DNA of 64,000 nucleotides from Chitinophagaceae bacterium (GTDB lineage Bacteria; Bacteroidota; Bacteroidia; Chitinophagales; Chitinophagaceae). Shown here in pieces: positions 41,805-50,198 of this stretch (positions are counted from its first letter, which is position 1; every line of letters starts with the position of its first letter). Location: NCBI GenBank assembly GCA_016719015.1, contig JADKAZ010000008.1, forward strand, positions 41,179 through 105,178, read 5' to 3'. Position numbers and translations under genes: made by a program. The notes beneath the pieces were generated by a model. It made no database searches, was not told the DNA's origin, and saw nothing but the letters and a program-made list of their open reading frames with translations.

Positions 41805-42680
41805 CTATTCTTCGTCAATATATCGTTTCGTAATCGGTTGGTAAGAATCAATTCTCCTGTCCCGCATAAAAGGCCAGTGAGTTCGGTATTGGTCCGTTTT
41901 AGCTAAATCAATTTCTAAAACTTTTACTTCTTCTTCATCATGCGATCCTGTGTATAAAATAGTTCCGAAAGGATTAGCAACAAATGAGCCACCCCAGAAT
42001 TTCATAGCCCCATTTTGCTCAAGACCGACACGGTTTACACTAACTACATGTACACCATTGGCTACCGCATGGCTTCTTTGAATCGTTTGCCAGGCTCCGT
42101 ACTGTTCCGTATTCGTAGCTTCATCTTGTGCAGTAGCCCAACCGATAGCAGTTGGGTAGAATAAAATTTCTGCACCCATCAAGGACGTAATCCTGGCTGC
42201 TTCGGGATACCATTGATCCCAGCAAATCAAGACACCGATGGTGGCAAATTTTGTTTTCCAGACTTTATAACCCAAATCACCCGGGGTAAAATAAAATTTC
42301 TCGAAATAAGCCGGGTCATCCGGTATATGCATCTTTCTGTACTTGCCTAAGTAGCTTCCATCAGCATCAATAACAGCCGTTGTATTATGATAAAGTCCTT
42401 GTGCTCTTTTTTCAAATAAAGATGCAATGATAACTACGCCGAGGTCACCGGCAATTTTTTGCAATGCCTCAGTAGAGGGGCCAGGAACAGGTTCTGCCAG
42501 TTTGAAGTTATCGTAATCTTCCACATCGCAGAAATACAAAGAAGTAAACAATTCTTGTAAGCAGACAATTTGTGCTCCATCGGCGGCGGCTTTCTTTACC
42601 CCTTCGATTGCTTTTGTAAGATTTTCTTCTTTGTATTTAGTGCAACTCATCTGCACCAGGCCAACTTTTACTTTACTCAT
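41805..42680 (-). CDS. aguB: N-carbamoylputrescine amidase
   Basis: AguB releases CO2 and ammonia from N-carbamoylputrescine to give putrescine. It is a 291-residue carbon-nitrogen hydrolase. The Glu-Lys-Cys triad appears in VCLQELFTSLYFC, YRKMHIPDDPAYFEKFYF and GVLICWDQWYPEAAR. Other family markers are GWATAQDEATNTEQYGAW and WGGSFVANPFGTIL. It sits upstream of aguA in a two-gene unit, the usual pairing for the agmatine route to polyamines. A hairpin element lies between the genes. Confidence 0.94.
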   Translation of the reverse strand: MSKVKVGLVQMSCTKYKEENLTKAIEGVKKAAADGAQIVCLQELFTSLYFCDVEDYDNFKLAEPVPGPSTEALQKIAGDLGVVIIASLFEKRAQGLYHNTTAVIDADGSYLGKYRKMHIPDDPAYFEKFYFTPGDLGYKVWKTKFATIGVLICWDQWYPEAARITSLMGAEILFYPTAIGWATAQDEATNTEQYGAWQTIQRSHAVANGVHVVSVNRVGLEQNGAMKFWGGSFVANPFGTILYTGSHDEEEVKVLEIDLAKTDQYRTHWPFMRDRRIDSYQPITKRYIDEE

Positions 42681-42735
42681 CTTTTAAAATTGATATGCAA
42701 AAATAGAAAATTGAGGCTTGTACCCGTTTTAAATC

Positions 42736-45315
42736 TTAGGCAGAATTCCTGCCTGCATTAATGATCCCAAAGGAGCAGCGCATCGCCAGTTTTTCATAGG
42801 TTTCCTTTATGGGAACTTGCACCTTCTCTTCATCTAATTCCCGAATCCGGGTCAAAGCATACTGCTGAATAGTTACCAGCGGCAACACTATTCTTTCCCG
42901 CATTTGAATCGATAGTTGTTCGACCGGATAATCCGCCATCAGTTCATGGTTGCCCGTGATCTTGAAAAGATACTGCTTTGTCAGTTCATACTCACTATGT
43001 ATCATCTGCCACAACTGACCGAAATGTTTATGCCCGGAAAGAAATGCTGTTAACGGGAAAAAAGATTTCATCATCGCCATTTCACAATTATCCAGCAACG
43101 TTTTAAAGAACATGGATTGATGATAGAGCTTTTGTAATTCCAACAATTTTCCTTTCTTCTCCATTTCTTTCAAAGCAGAGCCGACACCATAATAGCCGGT
43201 TACATTTTGTTTCAATTGACTCCAGGAACCTGCAAACGGTACTGCTCTTAAATCCTTCAATGATAAACCTGATGCTACACCCCGTTTAGCCGGACGGCTG
43301 CCGATATTGGTTTCATTGTAAAACCGTAACGGACTTACCTGTAATAAATAATCCGCCAGATAAGGATGATCTTTCAATTTTTTATACGCAACAAGACTTA
43401 TTTCAGCAAGTTCACCTAACAATACCTCTTCTTTTTCGCTAAGGGTAATATCCCTGTTAGAAAAAAGGTCATTGGAGATACCTGCATTGAGCAACTGCTC
43501 AATATTAAATTGCGCTGCATCTACTGTTCCGAAATTGGAACTCACTGTTTGTCCCTGTATCGTCAGTTGTATTTCCTTATTAGAAATATTATGCCCCATA
43601 GATGCATAAAACTTATGCGTCTTTCCACCACCTCTTGAAGGCGGGCCGCCACGGCCATCAAAGAAAACTACATCGATATGATGTTTGCGGGAGATAGCAG
43701 TCAACGCTTCTTTTGCTTTGTAGATACTCCAGTTAGCCATCAGGTAGCCACCGTCTTTCGTACCATCTGAAAATCCAAGCATAATAGTCTGGCGATTACC
43801 CCGGCGGTGTAAATGTTCATTGTAAACAGCGTTGGTGTATAGTGTATTCATTACATCAGCAGCCTGCTGCAAATCATCAATCGTTTCGAACAAAGGGACA
43901 ATATCAATAGTCATCTCTTGTTTTCTCCATCCACTCAGCAGAAAAAGTCCATACACCTCCATTGCATTCAGGGCAGAATTACACTGGCTGATAATATACC
44001 TGTTACATCCTTCCACTCCATTATACTGTTGGATAGTTTTTATTATCTCAATTGTATTAATGGTATCTATGTGTAATACATCTTCCAGTAATGACACATT
44101 GCAAGAGGTAGTAATACCAGAAAGAATTTTAATTTTTCCCTCCTCATCCAATGAAGCATAACCTGGTAATATTTCTGGTTGCCTATCGGCTATAGCTGTA
44201 AGCACCTGCCCATGTATACTGCTTTCTTGCCGTATATCCAGCGATGTAAAGTGCAAACCAAACACTTCGATCTTATTGATAAGGTTATTTACAAGGTGCA
44301 GGAAAAGACCATTGTGCTGGTGTATGATAATCTCCGTTATTTGCATCAGCGTATGCAGTATTTCCTCCTTTGCAAGATTTGTCTTATAATTAGGAATAAA
44401 TAAGTTGTTGTATAATTTAGTTTCTAATTCCACCAACAATACATCTACCCCCTCAAAAGTGAGCCTTCTTCTCAGCCTTCTAACATCCTGGTAATAGCAC
44501 TTGATAATACTTCCTCTCAACGCATCAGCCACTTTTAAAGTAACATCGCTAGTTACAAATGGATTACCATCTCTATCCCCTCCCGGCCAAAACCCCATCC
44601 TGATCACAGGGTTGTTTTTGCTTATAGCTTCAGGGAATTGGTTTTTAAGTGAAGATATTATTCTGCCTGCAGCAGCATAAAAAACATTTTCGAGGTACCA
44701 AATCAGGCTTATTGCCTCATCATACGGGGTTGGCTTTTTTTTATTGAAAAAAGGCGTCTTACCTAATTGCTGCAGATAAGTATTGATAAGGTTTGTATTA
44801 TTATCAGCCAATGCCTTTGATAGATCATTAATAATTCCCAAAACAGTGCCGGGATAAAATTGCGTTGGGTGGGCGGTGAGCACCAGTCGAATTCCGAAGC
44901 TCTTCAATTTTTCTGCTAACTGCTCTTCTTTGTTTCCCTGTATCACTTCTGACTCCAGATGTTTGAGAGTGCCCACACCATTCATATCATTTACACTTTT
45001 AAAAGCAGCATCTTCCAATGCGTCAAATAAAACTACCTGACGTTCCAGGTATTGCACAAACCTGAACAGCAAGTCGTTCCTTTCCGCTGGCGTTGTATAT
45101 GATGTATGCGTGATGAAAAAATCTTCAATAATCTCCGCAGGGCTTAATTCTTTTTTATAACCTTCCTCGCAATTATTAGATAGCAATGATAAAAGGATAC
45201 CGGTTTTTTCAATCCGGTGAAAAGGAAGAGATGTGAAGAGGCTGTTGTAAAGCTGAAAGCGAATACCTACCTCACTTCTGAATTGCTGCAAAGCCCTGTT
45301 GGATGAATGATCCAT
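42736..45315 (-). CDS. ppc: Phosphoenolpyruvate carboxylase
   Basis: Ppc adds bicarbonate to PEP to make oxaloacetate, refilling the TCA cycle. The 859-residue length is normal. Catalytic signatures are all present: VLTAHPTQFYPG with the active His near residue 150, GFWPGGDRDGNPFVT, LGFSDGTKDGGYL, FFDGRGGPPSRGGGKTH with the flexible glycine loop, and a C-terminus ending FGIINAGRNSA near the expected NTG-type end. The terminal Asn-Thr-Gly is replaced by Asn-Ser-Ala. The N-terminal ATG (MDHSSNRALQQF) fits the family. It lies alone, downstream of the ribosomal operon. Confidence 0.95.
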   Translation of the reverse strand: MDHSSNRALQQFRSEVGIRFQLYNSLFTSLPFHRIEKTGILLSLLSNNCEEGYKKELSPAEIIEDFFITHTSYTTPAERNDLLFRFVQYLERQVVLFDALEDAAFKSVNDMNGVGTLKHLESEVIQGNKEEQLAEKLKSFGIRLVLTAHPTQFYPGTVLGIINDLSKALADNNTNLINTYLQQLGKTPFFNKKKPTPYDEAISLIWYLENVFYAAAGRIISSLKNQFPEAISKNNPVIRMGFWPGGDRDGNPFVTSDVTLKVADALRGSIIKCYYQDVRRLRRRLTFEGVDVLLVELETKLYNNLFIPNYKTNLAKEEILHTLMQITEIIIHQHNGLFLHLVNNLINKIEVFGLHFTSLDIRQESSIHGQVLTAIADRQPEILPGYASLDEEGKIKILSGITTSCNVSLLEDVLHIDTINTIEIIKTIQQYNGVEGCNRYIISQCNSALNAMEVYGLFLLSGWRKQEMTIDIVPLFETIDDLQQAADVMNTLYTNAVYNEHLHRRGNRQTIMLGFSDGTKDGGYLMANWSIYKAKEALTAISRKHHIDVVFFDGRGGPPSRGGGKTHKFYASMGHNISNKEIQLTIQGQTVSSNFGTVDAAQFNIEQLLNAGISNDLFSNRDITLSEKEEVLLGELAEISLVAYKKLKDHPYLADYLLQVSPLRFYNETNIGSRPAKRGVASGLSLKDLRAVPFAGSWSQLKQNVTGYYGVGSALKEMEKKGKLLELQKLYHQSMFFKTLLDNCEMAMMKSFFPLTAFLSGHKHFGQLWQMIHSEYELTKQYLFKITGNHELMADYPVEQLSIQMRERIVLPLVTIQQYALTRIRELDEEKVQVPIKETYEKLAMRCSFGIINAGRNSA

Positions 45316-45423
45316 TTTGTTGATTTAATCAAATGACAAGTATTATATAGCAAGCAGCCGTGGTGAAAATACTTCATTTTTGATAACCAGTTTGGCCTAC
45401 CGGGCCGGCTGTACATCTATGCA

Positions 45424-45455
45424 ATAAAAAAGGGTTACTAAAAAGCAACCCTTTA
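45424..45455 (-). terminator. Terminator of the ribosomal alpha operon, after rplQ
   Basis: On the minus strand AAAGGGTTGCT, TTTT, AGTAACCCTTT is followed by further T. It begins 20 bases after the rplQ stop. Confidence 0.88.
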
Positions 45456-45474
45456 ATAAATTTGGATTCGTTCT

Positions 45475-46203
45475 TTATGCTTCTTTTCCACCAATCAATT
45501 TATCCTGCCATTCCTTCAATTCATCCCATTTTCCTGCGGCAGCCAGTGCTGCTTGCTCTGGCCAGGTTGTTGTTTCAATTGCATTAAACTGTCCTTTGCC
45601 CATATCCAGCAATGTTTTGAGTTCCTCAGGTGAAGATTTAGCCAGATCCGCATAAGTACTTATTCCAGATGCATGCAATGCTTTCTCTGCTTTTTCACCG
45701 ATTCCTTCAATTTTCTTCAGATCATCTTTTGATTTTGCTGAAGCTGCCTGCTGCCCGGCATCAGCCACTTTAGTTTTTGCACCACCGGCACGACGGGTTT
45801 TCTTGGCAGCACCTTTTGCTTCTCCTTTACCCTTACCATAGATCTCATTAAAATCAACCAGTTCGATCATCGCTGTTTCAGCATTATCACCAACCCTGGC
45901 GCCTAACTTAATTACCCTGGTATATCCACCAGGACGACCAGCTACTTTCTCTGCCACCGCACCAAACAATTCTTTGATTGCTTCTTTGTCTTGCAAATAA
46001 CTGAAGACAATACGACGCTGATGAGTAGTGTTTTCTTTTCCTTTAGTAATCAAAGGTTCTACATAAACTCTTAAAGCTTTCGCTTTCGCAGTTGTAGTAA
46101 CGATTCTCTTGTACTGAATAAGCTGGCAAGCCAGGTTGCTTAATAAAGCATCTCTGTGTGCTTTCTTTCTGCCGAGGTTTTTTACTTTATCTCCGTGACG
46201 CAT
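45475..46203 (-). CDS. rplQ: Ribosomal protein L17 with C-terminal helix-hairpin-helix extension
   Basis: Residues 1-117 are a normal L17 of the large subunit (MRHGDKVKNLGRKKAHRDAL, LITKGKENTTHQRRIVFSYL, GGYTRVIKLGARVGDNAE). The protein then continues for about 125 residues. First comes a basic Ala/Lys linker (GAAKKTRRAGGAKTK). Then there is a helix-hairpin-helix-like domain: DLKKIEGIGEKAEKALHASG, ISTYADLAKSSPEELKTLLD and a final acidic helix. This motif binds nucleic acids in other proteins and is a likely extra RNA contact. Bacterial L17 is usually 115-130 residues; longer ones occur in Bacteroidota. It is the last gene of the operon. Confidence 0.95.
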   Translation of the reverse strand: MRHGDKVKNLGRKKAHRDALLSNLACQLIQYKRIVTTTAKAKALRVYVEPLITKGKENTTHQRRIVFSYLQDKEAIKELFGAVAEKVAGRPGGYTRVIKLGARVGDNAETAMIELVDFNEIYGKGKGEAKGAAKKTRRAGGAKTKVADAGQQAASAKSKDDLKKIEGIGEKAEKALHASGISTYADLAKSSPEELKTLLDMGKGQFNAIETTTWPEQAALAAAGKWDELKEWQDKLIGGKEA

Positions 46204-46310
46204 GACGTTTGAGTTTTAGCCCTTTGTACCGTGTCAGGAGTTACAAAGGTTGACTTTATTAATCCAAAATGGAAATAAGAGTCGGTTATTAATTTATAAA
46301 TATTACTGCC

Positions 46311-46334
46311 TTACTCCCCTTTAGAGGTTGGGGC
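46311..46334 (-). repeat. Post-stop hairpin element after rpoA
   Basis: On the minus strand the rpoA TAA is followed immediately by GCCCCAACC TCTAAAGG GGAGTAAGG. The stem contains a G-U-type pair compared with the aguB copy. It lies in the 131-base rpoA-rplQ spacer. Confidence 0.65.
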
Positions 46335-47336
46335 TTAGAATTCGCTAAGATCAATACCAAGCTTTACCAAATCCATTCCAAAATGCAAACCTCTTTCAGT
46401 CAGCACTTGCTCAATTTCTGCCAGAGATTTCTGACCGAAGTTGCGGAATTTCATCAGGTCTTCCTGTTCGTATTGAACCAGCTCACTCAATGAATTGATT
46501 TTTGCTGCTTTCAGACAATTGAAGGCTCTTACAGAAAGATCAAGATCTTCGAGTGGAGTTTTCAATACTTTACGCAATTGTAAAGTTTGTTCATCCACCA
46601 GGTCTTCTTTCTTTTCTTCCTTATTGTCGAAAGTGATGTTCTCATCCGTGATGATCATCAAATGCTGAATCAGGATTCTTGATGCCTGCTTCACTGCCTC
46701 TTCCGGATGAATAGTACCATCGGTAGAAACTTCCATGATCAGTTTTTCGAAGTCGGTTCTTTGTTCTACACGGGTATTCTCAATAGTGTACTTCACATTC
46801 TTAATCGGAGTGAAGATTGAATCAATCGGAATATAACCCAGCGGAGCATCTTTCGGTTTGTTATCTTCTGCAGGTACATAACCACGGCCTTTGCCGATAG
46901 TCAGCTCCACATCCATTCTTGCAGATGAATCCAATGTGCAGATCAGCAAATCAGGATTCATGATCTGGAAAGAATGTGTTGCTTCCCCAATCATACCGGC
47001 TGTAAACTCAGTCCTGTTCTTTATCGACAAAATGATTTTTTCATTTGCCACTTCATGATCAACTATTTTTTTAAACCGAATCTGCTTCAGATTCAGGAAA
47101 ATTTCCACTACGTCTTCGCTGATGCCTTTCATCGTGGCGAACTCATGCTCCACCCCTTCAATCTTTACACCAATGATAGCATAACCTTCCAGTGAATTCA
47201 GCAATACACGGCGAAGTGCATTACCAATGGTTACACCGTAACCTGGTTCCAACGGACGAAACTCAAACTGAGCTTCAAAATCACTAGCTTTTTGCAGAAT
47301 GATTTTATCGGGTTTCTGGAAATTTAAAATGGCCAT
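46335..47336 (-). CDS. rpoA: RNA polymerase alpha subunit
   Basis: The 333-residue alpha subunit assembles RNA polymerase and contacts upstream promoter DNA. The N-terminal domain shows FRPLEPGYGVTIGNALRRVLL, GVEHEFATMKGISEDVVEI and GKGRGYVPAEDN. The C-terminal domain, after an acidic linker (DNKEEKKEDLVDEQ), shows LDLSVRAFNCLKAAKINSLSEL and FRNFGQKSLAEIEQVL. The conserved order rpsM-rpsK-rpsD-rpoA-rplQ holds. Identification is certain. Confidence 0.99.
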   Translation of the reverse strand: MAILNFQKPDKIILQKASDFEAQFEFRPLEPGYGVTIGNALRRVLLNSLEGYAIIGVKIEGVEHEFATMKGISEDVVEIFLNLKQIRFKKIVDHEVANEKIILSIKNRTEFTAGMIGEATHSFQIMNPDLLICTLDSSARMDVELTIGKGRGYVPAEDNKPKDAPLGYIPIDSIFTPIKNVKYTIENTRVEQRTDFEKLIMEVSTDGTIHPEEAVKQASRILIQHLMIITDENITFDNKEEKKEDLVDEQTLQLRKVLKTPLEDLDLSVRAFNCLKAAKINSLSELVQYEQEDLMKFRNFGQKSLAEIEQVLTERGLHFGMDLVKLGIDLSEF

Positions 47337-47387
47337 ATTTACGTTTTAATGTTTGAATATTTCTTTTAATTCTAGCTGCGGTTTTGA

Positions 47388-47417
47388 GCTACGAGTGGCG
47401 AGACTTAAACTCGTGGC
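47388..47417. repeat. Inverted repeat in the rpsD-rpoA spacer
   Basis: GCTACGAGT (47388-47396) and ACTCGTGGC (47409-47417) pair over 9 bases with one G-U-type mismatch and a 12-base loop. The surrounding 47383-47425 is a set of short repeats of CTCGTGGCTCGTA. No T run follows. Confidence 0.5.
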
Positions 47418-47438
47418 TCGTAACTATTAACTTATTGC

Positions 47439-48044
47439 TTACTTAGAGTACAATTCCACGATCAGTTGCTCCTTGATATTCTCAGGAACACTTTCCCTTT
47501 CAGGATAGGTGATAAAAGTACCTTTCAATTCAGTTTCACTCCAGTCCAACCAGCTAAACTTTGGATTCTTGGGGCGAATAACACTGGTAATAGAAGTTCT
47601 TCCCTTGCTGCCTTCTTTAATAGTGATAACATCACCCGGCTTCATCTGGTAAGAAGGAACGTTTAACACTTCACCATTCACTTCAATATGTTTGTGGCTC
47701 ACCAACTGACGTGCAGCAGGGCGGCTTGGAGCGATACCCATACGGAAAATGGTATTATCCAGACGGGCTTCACAAAGCTTAATCAGGTTTTCACCTGTTA
47801 CACCTCTGCGGCGGGCCGCCTCTTCAAATGTTTTGCGGAATTGTTTTTCCAGTATGCCATAAGTGTACTTCGCTTTCTGTTTTTCACGAAGCTGCAAAGC
47901 GTATTCACCTAAAGTTTTACGCTTTTTCTTATCACCATGCATACCCGGAGGGTTGCTGTTTTTATCCAGCCATTTGCCATTACCCAGAATGGGTTCACCG
48001 AAACGACGGGAAATCTTGGTCTTAGGACCAGTGTACCTTGCCAT
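47439..48044 (-). CDS. rpsD: Ribosomal protein S4
   Basis: S4 starts assembly of the 30S body and often represses its own operon. The 201-residue protein shows the N-terminal ARYTGPKTKISRRFGEPI, then the S4 RNA-binding domain CEARLDNTIFRMGIAPSRPAARQLVSH and HKHIEVNGEVLNVPSYQ. The Cys-rich zinc knuckle of some S4 proteins is absent, as in many relatives. It lies between rpsK and rpoA, with spacers of 162 and 102 bases. Confidence 0.99.
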   Translation of the reverse strand: MARYTGPKTKISRRFGEPILGNGKWLDKNSNPPGMHGDKKKRKTLGEYALQLREKQKAKYTYGILEKQFRKTFEEAARRRGVTGENLIKLCEARLDNTIFRMGIAPSRPAARQLVSHKHIEVNGEVLNVPSYQMKPGDVITIKEGSKGRTSITSVIRPKNPKFSWLDWSETELKGTFITYPERESVPENIKEQLIVELYSK

Positions 48045-48170
48045 AGTTTTTATTCATTTCGATTTTTTTTGTAACGGTGCTACGATCGGTAAAAAATCGT
48101 AAAAAATTAATCGGGCACCCTTTTTTAAAATGAACTGCTTTGATCCTTTCAAAGCAATTATAACTATATA

Positions 48171-48206
48171 ATACTCCCTTACTCCGCCTATTGGCGGATG
48201 GGGTTA
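48171..48206 (-). repeat. Post-stop hairpin element after rpsK
   Basis: On the minus strand the rpsK stop is followed by TAACCCCATCCGCC, AATA, GGCGGAGTAAGGGAG. The stem is CCGCC/GGCGG instead of CCCC/GGGG, while CCCCATCC and GGAGTAA flanks are kept. Confidence 0.65.
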
Positions 48207-48617
48207 TTAAACTCTTCTTTTCTTTGGCGGACGACAGCCATTGTGTGGCATAGGCGTCACATCCTTTATCATCACCACTTCTATTCCACTTTGTGAAATA
48301 GAACGGATAGAACTTTCACGACCAGCTCCGGGGCCTTTTACAAATACATCTACTCTTTTAAGACCAGCTTCAAATGCCGTTTTTGCAGCATCAGCCGCAG
48401 CCATCTGGGCGGCATAAGGAGTATTCTTTTTAGAACCCTTAAAGCCCATTTTGCCAGCACTGCTCCAGGAAATTACCTGGCCGCTTTTGTTGGTAAGACT
48501 GATGATAATGTTATTGAAAGTAGCAGAAATGTGTGCATCCCCGTAAGAATCAACTTTTACTACTCTTTTTTTCGCGGCAGCTTTTGCGCTAACCTGTTGT
48601 GCTTGTGCTTTTGCCAT
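48207..48617 (-). CDS. rpsK: Ribosomal protein S11
   Basis: S11 lies on the 30S platform near the Shine-Dalgarno cleft. The 136-residue protein has a short Ala/Gln/Lys N-tail, then DAHISATFNNIIISLTNKSGQVISWSS-type core segments, AAQMAADAAKTAFEAGLK and the conserved end TPMPHNGCRPPKKRRV. It is flanked by longer spacers (157 bases to rpsM and 162 to rpsD) than usual for this operon. Confidence 0.99.
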   Translation of the reverse strand: MAKAQAQQVSAKAAAKKRVVKVDSYGDAHISATFNNIIISLTNKSGQVISWSSAGKMGFKGSKKNTPYAAQMAAADAAKTAFEAGLKRVDVFVKGPGAGRESSIRSISQSGIEVVMIKDVTPMPHNGCRPPKKRRV

Positions 48618-48774
48618 AATTTGTGTTCAGAGGTAATCTTTAATTTTTGTTTGACCCTGACGAATCAGGTTTGAATCTTTCCTCCCTGTGAAGCGGCAGA
48701 TCTGGATTTGATTCAGTATGCTTCTTTATTAAAAGAATCAGCTGATCAACAAGTGTCAATCAGCTAATTAATTT

Positions 48775-49155
48775 TTATTTCTTAGCGGCTTTTTTCTTAC
48801 CGGCTACAGTCTTTCTCTTACCCTTTCTAGTACGGCTGTTTGTCTTGGTACGCTGTCCACGAACCGGAAGACCTTTACGATGGCGAAGACCACGGTAACA
48901 GGCTATATCAAGCAAACGCTTAATACTCATCTGTACTTCTGAGCGCAACTGGCCTTCTACCTTCAGTTCTTCCGTAATAGTATTACGGATGGCAGTCAGT
49001 TCATCATCATTCCACTCATTTACTTTCTTGCTGCGATCAATATTATGCTTGTCAAGAATGTACTTGGCAGTAGAGGGGCCAACGCCATAGATATAGGTAA
49101 GACCTATTTCGCCTCTTTTGTTTTTTGGTAAGTCAACACCGGCAATACGAGCCAT
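48775..49155 (-). CDS. rpsM: Ribosomal protein S13
   Basis: S13 forms part of the 30S head and contacts the P-site tRNA. The 126-residue protein begins MARIAGVDLPKNKRGEIGLTY, has the helix-two-turn-helix region YGVGPSTAKYILDKHNIDRS, and the RNA-binding GLRHRKGLPVRGQRTKTNSR. It ends in a basic Lys/Ala tail. It follows rpmJ by 38 bases. A weak hairpin (AGCTGAT / ATCAGCT, about 48738-48765) lies just after its stop. Confidence 0.99.
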   Translation of the reverse strand: MARIAGVDLPKNKRGEIGLTYIYGVGPSTAKYILDKHNIDRSKKVNEWNDDELTAIRNTITEELKVEGQLRSEVQMSIKRLLDIACYRGLRHRKGLPVRGQRTKTNSRTRKGKRKTVAGKKKAAKK

Positions 49156-49193
49156 ATTATTAATTTATCTTTTAAACGTTTACTTAATTAGAA

Positions 49194-49310
49194 TTAACCC
49201 TGTCTTTGCTTAAAGCGGGGATTCTTTTTATTGATAACAAATAGTACGCCTTTGCGACGAACGATCTTGCAATCAACACTGCGCTTTTTAATGGATGCTC
49301 TTACTTTCAT
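49194..49310 (-). CDS. rpmJ: Ribosomal protein L36, zinc-free form
   Basis: This short gene (38 residues) encodes MKVRASIKKRSVDCKIVRR, then KGVLFVINKKNPRFKQRQG. Only one of the four usual zinc ligands (Cys14) remains, so it is a zinc-independent L36, the common form in Bacteroidota. It lies between infA and rpsM in the standard order, 31 bases after infA. Confidence 0.96.
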   Translation of the reverse strand: MKVRASIKKRSVDCKIVRRKGVLFVINKKNPRFKQRQG

Positions 49311-49341
49311 ATACTTTGTTTTAAATGGAACTGTTACATTC

Positions 49342-49560
49342 CTATTTATACCTGAAATTTATTCTTCCTCTTGTCAAATCATATGGCGATAACTCCACTC
49401 CCACTTTATCTCCCGGCAGAATGCGGATATAGTGCATTCTCATTTTCCCTGAGATGGTAGCCAGTATTTCATGCCCGTTCTCCAGTTTTACCCGGAACAT
49501 AGCATTGGATAAGGCTTCTATGATTGTACCATCTTGTTTAATAAGGGGTTGTTTCGACAT
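49342..49560 (-). CDS. infA: Translation initiation factor IF-1
   Basis: IF-1 blocks the A site of the 30S subunit during initiation. The 72-residue protein is a single OB fold: KQDGTIIEALSNAMFRVKL, ILATISGKMRMHYIRILPGD and VELSPYDLTRGRINFRYK. It is the first gene of this block. The genes that usually precede it (secY, the spc operon) are not in the window; an unrelated gene lies 121 bases upstream. Confidence 0.98.
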   Translation of the reverse strand: MSKQPLIKQDGTIIEALSNAMFRVKLENGHEILATISGKMRMHYIRILPGDKVGVELSPYDLTRGRINFRYK

Positions 49561-49681
49561 AATTTTTTTCGGAACGCAAAGGTAGGAGTATCAGGCCTAA
49601 AAAAGAAATAACCCCAATAATTTTTAGGGGTAATGTGGAAAAACGGTGTTCCAGCCAGCAAAATATATTGAAACCGGTAGT

Positions 49682-50080
49682 TTAAAGCTTGTCTAAGTGC
49701 ACTTTAGTCATATCTAAATGCAGATTTTGGAGCTCATGTACTGACAGTGGAAAACTGAAATGACGCCTGTCTTCCCGCCACCACATCTCAATATTGGAGA
49801 AATCGCCTTTTTTAGGAGTGACTAGCCGGAAAGAGTCCTTTTTGTACTTAACCGAGCCATCACTTTCATCCTCCCTGGTAAAACCGAGTTTGAGTAGCTG
49901 GTCTTCGTCCAACGGGATGGCATACATTTCTTCCGGGGTAAACCAGAATTCCTGTACACCATTATTTACCAACGCCTGGTTTTCTTCAGGACTTATTGAG
50001 ACAACAGTGCCTTCCCGCATAATACCTTCATCATTAATAGAGATAATACCGCCTGATTTAAGATGTCCGATTTTTAGCAT
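49682..50080 (-). CDS. Protein of unknown function
   Basis: This 132-residue soluble protein has an N-terminal small beta domain (LKSGGIISINDEGIMREGTVVS). Then come IPLDEDQLLKLGFTRED and a C-terminal FPLSVHELQNLHLDMT. The pattern IPL-x(3)-LLxLGF followed by a HELQNL-type end resembles a group of small Bacteroidota and phage-related proteins without known function. I cannot name a role. It lies upstream of infA on the same strand but with a separate intergenic gap. Confidence 0.6.
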   Translation of the reverse strand: MLKIGHLKSGGIISINDEGIMREGTVVSISPEENQALVNNGVQEFWFTPEEMYAIPLDEDQLLKLGFTREDESDGSVKYKKDSFRLVTPKKGDFSNIEMWWREDRRHFSFPLSVHELQNLHLDMTKVHLDKL

Positions 50081-50198
50081 AGCAATTCGTTTTAATAACC
50101 GAATATAAAAAAAAAAGATACTTCAGCGAAATCTGTATTTCCTGAATTTTGATCCATTATTTGTAAATTGAATTTCTTTAACCGTTAAACGAACCAAT

